Source of the DNA: Saprospiraceae bacterium
GTDB lineage: Bacteria; Bacteroidota; Bacteroidia; Chitinophagales; Saprospiraceae
NCBI GenBank assembly: GCA_021739645.1
Contig: JAIPBL010000003.1
Coordinates: 114,891 to 178,890 of the forward strand
Direction: 5' to 3'
DNA length: 64,000 nucleotides
This document shows positions 9,182 through 17,344 of the stretch, piece by piece (positions within the stretch are counted from its first letter, which is position 1; each line of letters opens with the position of its first letter). A model generated the notes under the pieces. It ran no database searches. It saw only the letters and a program-made list of their open reading frames with translations, and was not told the origin of the DNA. Made by a program: the position numbers and the translations under genes.

Positions 9182-11506
9182 TCACTTGCAAATCACCTCA
9201 TCCATGTTGAAAACTAGGGCTAGGGTTTCCATCAAAGCGGCAGATTCCACAGCGTCCAATTTGTCATCCGGTTTGCTGTCACCTACCGTTAATAATAACT
9301 TAGCCATGTCTGGATTTTTGGCCAGTTCGGTTTTTCTTTCCGTAAAATGTTTTTCCAACACAGCCAACTCACGTGCTGAGGGTTGCCGGGATGCGACCTG
9401 ACGGAAGGCGTCACTCAATCGCTCGGGCAATGATTGGTCACTGGCTTTGAGCAGTTTCTGCGCCAATGTCCGACTAGCTTCCAGCATCAGCGGGTCGTTC
9501 ATGAGGTTCAGGGCTTGCAATGGGGTGTTGGTGCGCTGGCGTTTCACAGCACAAACATCCCGGTAGCTCGCATCGAAGGTGGTTAGAAACGGATGCGGCA
9601 GTGTCCGTTTGAAAATGGTGTACATCGTCCGGCGGTAAAGCTTTTCATCTTTGTCCTGCACGTACCTGGTCAACGTTCCTCGGCCATCCCCAGCGTTCGT
9701 TTCTTCCCAAAGCCCGCCCGGCTGGTAGGGGCGCACAGAAGGGCCACCGATCATTGGGTTCAATAGGCCGCTGGCGACGAGCCAGGTATCTCGAATCATC
9801 TCCGGAGTCATTCGGAAGCGAGGGCCTCGGCTGACAAAGCGGTTCTCAGGGTCACGCTCCTGTTTCTCAGTAGAAATCGCTGCTGATTGCCGATAGGCTG
9901 CGGAGGTCACGATTTTTTTTATCAATTGCTTTAGGCCCCAGCCGCTCTCCTGAAAATCAACCGCCAGCCAATCTAGCAACTCAGGATGTGTTGGCAACTC
10001 GCCTTGACTGCCAAAATTTTCCACACTTTTAACCAACCCAACTCCGAACAATTGCTGCCAAACCCGATTCACAACCACCCGTGCTGCCAGCGGGTTTTCC
10101 TTGCTGAACGTCCATTGTGCCAGGCCGAGGCGGTTCTTGGGGAGTGTTTCGGGAAATGGCAGCACCGCCTTGGGGGTGCCGAAAGCCACCGCTTTGTCCG
10201 GTTGGTCGTATTGGCCACGTTTGAGCAAATAGGTTTTGCGGAGCGTATCTGACTCCGCCATGACCATGCTCACCACCGAGTCGGGCTGCGAGTGGTTGAT
10301 GAAACTGAGGATGCCGGCTAGTTCTTCCTTAGTTGGAGAGAGCGTTGGTTGCTCCGCAATACTCACGTTGCTCACGTCGCCATAGAAACCACGCTCCGTA
10401 TTTTGGTTAAAAAAGGCGTAGGTGCTGAAATATTCTTCCTGCGAAACGGGGTCGTATTTATGGTCGTGGCATTTGGCGCATTCCATCGTCAGCCCGAGAA
10501 AGGCCGTGGCATAGAGATTGGTCTTGTCAGCAATGTACTCAACCCGGTATTCGTCCTCGATAACACCGCCTTCTTGGGTGATTTTATGGTTGCGGCAAAA
10601 GCCCGTGGCCAGTATTTGCTCTTTGGTGGCTGAGGGTAAAAGGTCTCCAGCCAATTGCCAGGTCACGAACTGGTCGTAGGGCAGGTTCTCGTTGAAGGCA
10701 TGAATGACCCAATCCCGCCAAGGCCATTGTGAACGGTAGCTGTCATCTTGATACCCGTGGGAGTCGGCGTATCGGGCCAAGTCGAGCCAATGTGAAGCCT
10801 GGTGCTCTCCGTAGCTGGGCAGTGCCAGCAGGGTGTCCACCATTTTCTCAAATGCATTCGGGGACTTATCGGCTAGGAATCGGTCGAGTAGGGCAGGAGC
10901 AGGCGGAAGGCCAGTGAGGTCGTAACTGGTGCGGCGCAGCAGTCGCTCCCTGTCGGCTTCGTCATTTGGTTTAAACCCTTCGTTTTCAAGCTTTTGTAAA
11001 ATGAAAAGGTCGATATCACCTTTTGCCCAGTCCTTATTTTTTACTTTCGGTAAATTGGGTTTTGTGGGCGGAATGAACGCCCAGTGCTGTTTGTATTTTG
11101 CCCCTTGTTCAATCCATTTTTTTATCAGTGCCTTTTCAAAATCGGTGAGCGAGAGGTTGCTTTCTGGCGGTGGCATCATTTCTTCCGGGTCGGTTTCCAT
11201 GATGCGGCGATAAAGTTCGCTAAGCTCCGGTTTGCCCGGCACGACAACGTGGCGGGTCGAGTCCTCCTTGAGTGTTTTGAAAAATCCGGCCTCCGTGTTC
11301 AAGCCAAGTTCCTGTTCCTGTTTGGCTTTGTCGGGGCCGTGGCACTTGAAGCAGCGGTCGGAAATGATGGGTTTGATATGGTAATTGAAGTCAACGACAT
11401 CGGGCAGCTCGGCGGTTTTGTCGCTGCTGAAAAATGCGGGAAACAAGAAACCCGATGCCAAGATTACCCCGCATACGACCAGCATTAATTTTGTGGATGA
11501 CTTCAT
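9182..11506 (-). CDS. PSD1/DUF1549-DUF1553 planctomycete-type cytochrome c protein
   Basis: Exported protein of 774 residues. After an N-terminal membrane/signal segment (about 5-27) comes a haem-binding planctomycete cytochrome C1 motif RCFKCHGPD (CxxCH at about 52-56) and a MMPP-type sequence (EEMMPPPESNLSLTDFE). The PSCyt2/DUF1549 domain follows (DRERLLRRTSYDLTGLPP; YGEHQASHWLDLARYADSHGYQDD), and the C-terminal half is PSD1/DUF1553 (NPLAARVVVNRVWQQLFGVGLV; FLTTFDASYRDVCAVKRQRTNTPLQAL). Longer relatives carry an inserted lectin-like domain between the halves; here it is absent, which explains the shorter length. Function is unproven in the family; partners are usually DUF1501 proteins, as here. 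Confidence 0.9.
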   Translation of the reverse strand: MKSSTKLMLVVCGVILASGFLFPAFFSSDKTAELPDVVDFNYHIKPIISDRCFKCHGPDKAKQEQELGLNTEAGFFKTLKEDSTRHVVVPGKPELSELYRRIMETDPEEMMPPPESNLSLTDFEKALIKKWIEQGAKYKQHWAFIPPTKPNLPKVKNKDWAKGDIDLFILQKLENEGFKPNDEADRERLLRRTSYDLTGLPPAPALLDRFLADKSPNAFEKMVDTLLALPSYGEHQASHWLDLARYADSHGYQDDSYRSQWPWRDWVIHAFNENLPYDQFVTWQLAGDLLPSATKEQILATGFCRNHKITQEGGVIEDEYRVEYIADKTNLYATAFLGLTMECAKCHDHKYDPVSQEEYFSTYAFFNQNTERGFYGDVSNVSIAEQPTLSPTKEELAGILSFINHSQPDSVVSMVMAESDTLRKTYLLKRGQYDQPDKAVAFGTPKAVLPFPETLPKNRLGLAQWTFSKENPLAARVVVNRVWQQLFGVGLVKSVENFGSQGELPTHPELLDWLAVDFQESGWGLKQLIKKIVTSAAYRQSAAISTEKQERDPENRFVSRGPRFRMTPEMIRDTWLVASGLLNPMIGGPSVRPYQPGGLWEETNAGDGRGTLTRYVQDKDEKLYRRTMYTIFKRTLPHPFLTTFDASYRDVCAVKRQRTNTPLQALNLMNDPLMLEASRTLAQKLLKASDQSLPERLSDAFRQVASRQPSARELAVLEKHFTERKTELAKNPDMAKLLLTVGDSKPDDKLDAVESAALMETLALVFNMDEVICK

Positions 11507-11662
11507 GAAGGCTTTGAATGATTGGTGCTTAGAGGGCGTAAGGTAAGGAAATTCTTTTTAGATAAAAATGCAATAGTGGCGACTATTCACCTGAAACATT
11601 GGCTCTAGAGTTGGTGATGAAAGTAATAATCCAAAGATGAAAACAGCTGCGCTCAAGCGTGA

Positions 11663-13306
11663 TTATTCAACCAATTGGTAGATGCCTTTGTCTCTGTGAG
11701 ACAAAGAATCATGTTGAATAATTTGTGATTCTAAATTGTCGGCCCTCGGCCTGTTCGGCAATATTTTTAGGCTAATATTTGGGTATTGTTTGTTCAAAAC
11801 ATACCACCAATAAAATTGCTCATAATCTAAGTAAATCGGCTTTGGTATATCTATGTTTATTGGGATTTGGTTGTTCTTCTTGAATTCATGTGAAACAGGG
11901 TAATGGTACAAATCATTTGGAATTCGGGGCATATTCATTTTGATGAATATTGCAGCGATCAATAGTAATAGCACCCAAAAAAAGCGGCGTCCATACTTTG
12001 AATGAGAATATGGAAGCACCGCAATAATAGGACATAAAATGGCCAGGTAACCATGCGCTATCAGATTCCGGTAATAGGGTAATCTAAGTATAAAAGTCGA
12101 TGTAAAAACGAAAGCGAAAACGATACAATAAAAGGCTATTCCAAGTAATTTTTGATGCCTTTTCCCATTTGGTTTTTTAAACAATAATATTGGCAAAAGC
12201 ATTGCAATAAGGCCAACCCCAAAACTAACATTACTTGCAGCGAACCACTCCGAGAAAAGCCCGTCAAAATAATTGCCTTTATTCAAATTAAGTAGGAAAT
12301 CCAAATGGCCCGTAGTCTCAGCTTGTACATATTTGTTGTCGGTCAAGGAGTGCAACCCAGAAAAACTGAGCAGTGGCAAGTACAGGATAAGACTGCCACA
12401 AATGGCAAGTGTTGACCACTTGAGGTATGGCTTGTCAATTCTTTTATCAAAAAATTGAATCATCAAACCCGCCAAAAGAAGCCCCAACCACCAATAAAGA
12501 TAGGTAGGCAGGGTGAAGATTCCGGCCATGTTGCAAGCAGCATGCAATGGCAAAAACCTAGTTGAACCACTGTTGAAATAATGAATGAATGTTCCGAGAC
12601 TCAAGCAACTGAACAGTAACACCATTTCATAACCCCTTGCCTGCCACGAGAACCCCAAAGCCGGGAATTGCAGCGTAATGACAAGCAAAATGGGCCATCG
12701 CAACCAGTGGGCATCTGTCCATTTTGACAAAAAATGCCAAGTCAGGAAGACCGTGGCCATGTAACAAAAAAGGGAAATCAATCTTCCAGTCAACACAAGG
12801 TCATCTGCCCAGCCGAATAGCAAACCATTGATGAGATTGAAAAATAGGTGGTTGTTGGGTAGCGGATAATTTGAGATGGTTTGAAAACTTGGAAGTGCTG
12901 CGAAATTCAAAGCCGAAAATACCTCGTCGCTGGAGTAGGTGATGTTTTGGTTGAAAGCCAGGGATAGCAAGATTGCACCTGTTACAATGAATGCATAGGC
13001 CCCGATGGCACTTTTTTTTACCCTGATTTTAGGCAGTGGGGGCCATGACGTTTTCCAAAGTAAAACCGTCCAGGAAAGGGTAGCTAGAAAACCTGCCACG
13101 CACCACCAATTCCCCATTGATTTTGTAGCTGGCGTGAACAAATCCGTTTCCCACATGGCAGCCCGATAGAAGTAGGGATTGAGGCTTTTGTACAAGTCAG
13201 CTAACTCCCCGTGACTGCAACCCCAATAACCAATAGCATACACTCCCACGATTATCGGAGGAAGACAAAGCAATCCTTGGCGGAGCGAATTTGAAAGTTT
13301 TGACAT
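11663..13306 (-). CDS. Polytopic membrane protein, possible GT-C-type glycosyltransferase
   Basis: About 547 residues from the ATG at 13306 (an ATG eight codons upstream is also possible). The sequence alternates hydrophobic spans with short loops, with roughly ten or more predicted membrane helices and a polar C-terminal tail of about 90 residues. The layout, with an early external loop containing NYPLPNNHLFFNLINGLLFG (family 39-like proteins often have such a loop) and RGYEMVLLFSCLS, resembles integral-membrane mannosyl/arabinosyl transferases of the GT-C fold, but I see no decisive motif. The gene lies 156 bp upstream of the PSD1 gene on the same strand. A similar protein occurs at 61066-62505. 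Confidence 0.7.
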   Translation of the reverse strand: MSKLSNSLRQGLLCLPPIIVGVYAIGYWGCSHGELADLYKSLNPYFYRAAMWETDLFTPATKSMGNWWCVAGFLATLSWTVLLWKTSWPPLPKIRVKKSAIGAYAFIVTGAILLSLAFNQNITYSSDEVFSALNFAALPSFQTISNYPLPNNHLFFNLINGLLFGWADDLVLTGRLISLFCYMATVFLTWHFLSKWTDAHWLRWPILLVITLQFPALGFSWQARGYEMVLLFSCLSLGTFIHYFNSGSTRFLPLHAACNMAGIFTLPTYLYWWLGLLLAGLMIQFFDKRIDKPYLKWSTLAICGSLILYLPLLSFSGLHSLTDNKYVQAETTGHLDFLLNLNKGNYFDGLFSEWFAASNVSFGVGLIAMLLPILLFKKPNGKRHQKLLGIAFYCIVFAFVFTSTFILRLPYYRNLIAHGYLAILCPIIAVLPYSHSKYGRRFFWVLLLLIAAIFIKMNMPRIPNDLYHYPVSHEFKKNNQIPINIDIPKPIYLDYEQFYWWYVLNKQYPNISLKILPNRPRADNLESQIIQHDSLSHRDKGIYQLVE

Positions 13307-13616
13307 GGTTCCCCTAGAAATCAAGTACAAGCGGCTGCTAAGGTAGTTTTGATATCAGAATTTGATATTGGCTACTTCTTCGATTGCAATATTTTAGGCT
13401 AAAAACAAAGATTCTAAGCCAATTTATCAAAAGTTATTGAAATGGTAAATGCTAAAAATCGAGGCTCACCCCCCATTTGAAAGGGGGTGAAGCCGGGTGA
13501 AATGAAAATAATTCACGAAGACCCCCTATTTTTTTCAACATAGGTTGTAAGAAAATTATTTTACTCCTACTTTTGCCCCGATTTTAAAACCAATCAAAAA
13601 AAAAGATATCATCATC
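13307..13616. promoter_or_regulatory. Intergenic region upstream of glnN with GC-rich hairpin
   Basis: Divergent region with no gene. 13466-13473 and 13483-13490 form a perfect 8-bp stem (TCACCCCC/GGGGGTGA, 9-nt loop) that stands out in AT-rich surroundings. It lies upstream of the predicted glnN promoter, so it would not be in the glnN mRNA; it could be in the leader of the minus-strand membrane gene or be a protein-binding site. Confidence 0.5.
13544..13575 (+). promoter_or_regulatory. Bacteroidota-type promoter of glnN
   Basis: GTTG at 13544-13547 (-33 element) and TACTTTTG at 13568-13575 (perfect TAnnTTTG -7 element) are 20 bp apart, matching the known Bacteroidota primary-sigma promoter. 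The start site would fall about 35 nt ahead of the glnN ATG. Confidence 0.75.
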
Positions 13617-15806
13617 ATGGCAACCATCCGTTTTCAAGCAATTCAAGCAACGTTAAATCGAAAACCTATAACAGTGAACGAGCCAAATGCAAGGCGCTCG
13701 GAACTGTATGCTACCAATGTTTTCACCTCCAGCACAGCTATGCACTACATGCCCAAAGAGGCATACAGCGCAGTCGTGGCAGCCATCAACCACGGTCAGC
13801 AGATTGACCGAAAGATTGCCGACCAGGTGGCTTCAGGCATGAAGTCGTGGGCCATCAGCAAAGGCGCTACGCACTACACCCACTGGTTTCAACCGCTGAC
13901 GGGTGCAACTGCTGAGAAGCACGATGCTTTTTTCGAGCCTGTGGCCGATGGTGTGGCCATCGATAAATTTGACGGTGGACAGTTGGTTCAGCAAGAACCT
14001 GATGCCTCCAGCTTTCCGAGTGGTGGCATCCGAAACACTTTCGAGGCAAGGGGCTACACCGCTTGGGACCCTACCAGTCCTGCCTTTGTGATGGGTACTA
14101 CGCTTTGCATCCCGACTGTTTTCGTTTCCTACACTGGCGAGGCACTCGACCACAAGACCCCATTGTTGCGTGCCCTCCAATCGATGGATGCTGCCGCCAC
14201 AGATGTTGCCCGTTATTTTGACAAAAACATCAACAAGGTAATTTGCACCCTTGGCTGGGAGCAGGAATATTTCTTAATCGACACAGCATTGGCTGCATCA
14301 CGTCCAGACCTGATGCTGTCTGGTCGTATCCTGCTTGGCCATGCAGCCGCCAAGGGACAGCAGCTTGAAGACCACTATTTTGGCTCCATTCCCGACAGGG
14401 CGCTTGCCTTCATGCGGGAGCTGGAAATCGAGTGCATTCAACTCGGCATTCCCGTGAAGACCCGCCACAACGAGGTGGCTCCGAACCAGTTTGAGTTGGC
14501 GCCAATTTTCGAAGAGGCAAACCTCGCCGTTGACCACAACTCACTCCTCATGGACGTAATGAGCAAGGTAGGTGCTCGGCATAATTTCATGGTATTGCTC
14601 CATGAAAAACCGTTTGCTGGCATCAATGGCTCTGGCAAGCACAACAACTGGTCGCTGTGTACGGATACTGGCGTGAACCTCCTTTCGCCGGGCAAAACAC
14701 CGAAGAACAACCTCATGTTCCTCACGTTTTTCATCAACACTATTAAAGCGGTGTACGAGTATGCCGACTTGTTGAGGGCTTCCATCGCCTCTGCCAACAA
14801 CGACCACCGATTGGGGGCAAACGAGGCTCCGCCGGCCATCATCTCGGTGTTCCTCGGCCAGCAACTTTCTGCGGTGCTGGACGAATTGGAGCGGGTTTCC
14901 GACGGTAGCCTTTCTCCAGAGGAAAAAACCGAGTTGAAGTTGAACGTGGTGGGTAAAATACCGGAGATATTATTGGACAATACCGACCGTAACCGTACCT
15001 CCCCATTTGCTTTCACGGGGAACAAATTTGAGTTCCGGGCGGTGGGTTCCTCCGCCAATTGCGCCAAGCCGATGATGGTGCTGAATACCATTGTTTCACA
15101 GCAACTTCGTGAATTCAAGGCGGAGGTGGATGCCCTGGTAGAGAAGAAGTCAATGAAAAAGGACGATGCCATTTTCAATGTGCTTCGGGAATACATCAAA
15201 TCGTCAAAGAAAATCCGGTTTGAAGGCGATGGTTACAGCGAGGACTGGGTGCAAGAAGCCAAAAAACGTGGGTTGAATAATTTCACTACCACACCGGAGG
15301 CACTGAAAGCACAAATTTCAAAAAAGTCCATCCAGTTGTTTGCCGACCACGGGGTGATGAACAAAATTGAAATCGTGGCCCGTTACGAAATCGAGTTGGA
15401 GGAGTACATCAAGAAAGTGCAAATCGAAGGACGGGTGCTCGGCGATATCGCCACCAACCACGTAGTGCCTACGGCCATTGCCTATCAAAACACCTTGATT
15501 CAAAACGTGCAGGGCATGAAGGACATTTTTGGCAGTGATTACCTGACTTATGCGGGGCAGCAGCTCGAACACGTGAAGGCCATTTCGAACCATATCAATG
15601 CCATCAAAACCAATGTGGATGCGATGATTGAGGAGCGCAAAAAGGCCAACAAGATTGAGCATGCCGACAAAAAAGCAGATGCCTACTGCAACAAAGTGAA
15701 GCCATATTTTGAAACTATTCGCTACCACAGCGATAAGTTGGAGCTGATGGTGGACGACGAACTCTGGCCGCTCACGAAGTACCGGGAGTTGTTGTTTACG
15801 AGGTAG
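13617..15806 (+). CDS. glnN: Type III glutamine synthetase (GSIII)
   Basis: Makes glutamine from glutamate, ammonia and ATP in the cytoplasm, the main ammonia-assimilation step. The 729-residue length and the sequence (FTSSTAMHYMPKEAY near the start; FMGTT-type FVMGTTLCIPTVFVSYTGEALDHKTPLLRA; GWEQEYFLID; KTRHNEVAPNQFELAPIFEEANLAVDHN; HEKPFAGINGSGKHNNWS; NRTSPFAFTGNKFEFRAVGSS) are those of the large GSIII class found in Bacteroidota and cyanobacteria, not the 450-residue GSI. Catalytic-barrel motifs are intact. It is a monocistronic gene with its own promoter and an inverted repeat right after the stop. Confidence 0.97.
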   Translation: MATIRFQAIQATLNRKPITVNEPNARRSELYATNVFTSSTAMHYMPKEAYSAVVAAINHGQQIDRKIADQVASGMKSWAISKGATHYTHWFQPLTGATAEKHDAFFEPVADGVAIDKFDGGQLVQQEPDASSFPSGGIRNTFEARGYTAWDPTSPAFVMGTTLCIPTVFVSYTGEALDHKTPLLRALQSMDAAATDVARYFDKNINKVICTLGWEQEYFLIDTALAASRPDLMLSGRILLGHAAAKGQQLEDHYFGSIPDRALAFMRELEIECIQLGIPVKTRHNEVAPNQFELAPIFEEANLAVDHNSLLMDVMSKVGARHNFMVLLHEKPFAGINGSGKHNNWSLCTDTGVNLLSPGKTPKNNLMFLTFFINTIKAVYEYADLLRASIASANNDHRLGANEAPPAIISVFLGQQLSAVLDELERVSDGSLSPEEKTELKLNVVGKIPEILLDNTDRNRTSPFAFTGNKFEFRAVGSSANCAKPMMVLNTIVSQQLREFKAEVDALVEKKSMKKDDAIFNVLREYIKSSKKIRFEGDGYSEDWVQEAKKRGLNNFTTTPEALKAQISKKSIQLFADHGVMNKIEIVARYEIELEEYIKKVQIEGRVLGDIATNHVVPTAIAYQNTLIQNVQGMKDIFGSDYLTYAGQQLEHVKAISNHINAIKTNVDAMIEERKKANKIEHADKKADAYCNKVKPYFETIRYHSDKLELMVDDELWPLTKYRELLFTR

Positions 15807-15823
15807 GAAAACTAGGGTTGATG

Positions 15824-15906
15824 GGACGCAGATTTAACCGATTTGACTGATTTGAACAGGTGAACTGAATCTGTGTAAATCTATTTAATCAGTTAAATCT
15901 GTGTCC
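15824..15906. repeat. Intergenic inverted repeat after glnN (same family as the 118-bp repeats)
   Basis: The outer arms 15824-15838 and 15892-15906 (GGACGCAGATTTAAC / GTTAAATCTGTGTCC) pair with only one G-T; the pairing continues imperfectly inward for another 15-20 bp. It fills the gap between the convergent ends of glnN and the serine hydrolase. The wording (GACACAGATT..., AACAGATT...) is shared with the repeats at 19308-19661. Confidence 0.85.
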
Positions 15907-15918
15907 TAAAAAGCCCTT

Positions 15919-17229
15919 TTATTTCACCAAAAACCTCCCTGCCCAAGTCTTTCCCTCCTGCCGAACCACGGCACTGAACAGCCCACCTTCAAGTTGGGCA
16001 ACCTCCAATTTCAAAGTATTGTAGGTCAATAAAACGAGCCGTCCAAGCCTATCATAAACCTCGATGGAGCAATCCAAATTTGGATTAGGTCCAAGAATTT
16101 GCACAAAATCATTCGTAGGGTTGGGGTAAAATTGGAGCTGTTCCAAAGGATTGTTTTTAGCTAAAACCCCACTCGACTCACAAGCCAACTCATTGATTTT
16201 CACCCAAATATCGTTGTTAAAAACCACTGGGACTTCGATGCCAGTGCCGGGAGCTTCGCCCATCCGCACCACCACGATGCCCTGGCTCGGCACCACGTTC
16301 AGGTACTGCCCGTTTTTGCCCAAAGCCGAAATCATGTCGTCGGGCGCAGCAGGAAACAACGGGCCGGGGATATTGATTTGCAAGCCGGGGAGTTTGTAGG
16401 TTGGCTGGCCATTGAGCCACCAGAGGTAGCCGTAGGAAAGGTTGAGGTCTTGCGAAGGCGTGGTCATGGCTTGGAAGTAGGCGGGGTCGGTCAGCACGGG
16501 CGTCGTGTTCCAGGTTCCGTTGTTTTGAGTCAAAATGCCAAACCTTGCCATGCTGCGGGCTTTGCTGAACAGCACGTTGTTGTACCCAGCCGGTAGCCAT
16601 GCTCCTGTGATGCCTGTTTTTTGCGTGATTTTTTGATTGAAAAACAAATTGAAATTCTGCCCCGAAGCCGTTTCAATCACTTGGTCGAGTAGGGTGTAAG
16701 GCGCATTGTGGTAGGCCCAGCGAGCACCAGCATCGGCGAGGTATTGGAGGCAGGTGTCTAAGGTGCAGTAAACATCGGGAACCCCGTCGTCGAGGCCGGA
16801 GGTCATGGTCAGTTGGTGGCGGACGGTGATGAGGGCTTCTTTGTCAGGCGGGCAAGCTGTCCAGCCAGCGCCGAGGTAGTCGCTGGTTGGGTCGTTGATG
16901 TCGAGCAGGTTTTCTTGCTGCGCAATACCGACGAGGCTGGCCGTCATGGTCTTGCCCGCGGATGCCCAATACCAGACGCTGTCCTGCGTGAAGGTGCCGA
17001 AGTATTTTTCGAGGACAATGCGCCCGTCTTTTAACAGCAAAAAAGCTTTGGTGTGGTTGGTTTCGAGCAGGTCGTAGAGGTCTTGGATTTTGTCATCGCA
17101 CCAGCCGAGGGAATCGGGGGGGAGGGTTTCCCAAGCGTTGCCGGTGAGTGGCGGAAAGTAGAGGGATTGGGCGTTGATTTTTCCGAAGGAAAATAAAAGC
17201 GCAACTGTAAGTAGGAATGGTCTCATCAA
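15919..17229 (-). CDS. Secreted serine hydrolase (beta-lactamase class C fold) with T9SS type A tail
   Basis: 436 residues. A signal peptide (about 1-20, KINA/Q) is followed by a class C beta-lactamase/penicillin-binding-protein-like domain. The catalytic Ser-x-x-Lys is SAGK at 90-93, the Tyr-x-Asn is YHN at 173-175. The last about 80 residues (from LEQLQFYPNPTNDF) are a Por-secretion type A sorting domain, so the protein should be exported by the type IX system and anchored at or released from the surface. Relatives hydrolyse esters, amides or D-amino-acid peptides; the substrate here is not predictable. It is convergent with glnN. Confidence 0.9.
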   Translation of the reverse strand: MMRPFLLTVALLFSFGKINAQSLYFPPLTGNAWETLPPDSLGWCDDKIQDLYDLLETNHTKAFLLLKDGRIVLEKYFGTFTQDSVWYWASAGKTMTASLVGIAQQENLLDINDPTSDYLGAGWTACPPDKEALITVRHQLTMTSGLDDGVPDVYCTLDTCLQYLADAGARWAYHNAPYTLLDQVIETASGQNFNLFFNQKITQKTGITGAWLPAGYNNVLFSKARSMARFGILTQNNGTWNTTPVLTDPAYFQAMTTPSQDLNLSYGYLWWLNGQPTYKLPGLQINIPGPLFPAAPDDMISALGKNGQYLNVVPSQGIVVVRMGEAPGTGIEVPVVFNNDIWVKINELACESSGVLAKNNPLEQLQFYPNPTNDFVQILGPNPNLDCSIEVYDRLGRLVLLTYNTLKLEVAQLEGGLFSAVVRQEGKTWAGRFLVK

Positions 17230-17344
17230 GAATTTTCTTTGAAAGACAATTCTAAAATGCGTTCGTTTAAAATAGACTCAATTTTGGACGAGATTTCTGT
17301 CATCCCCAGCCCCCATTCGTAAATCCAAAATCGTAAATAGTAAA

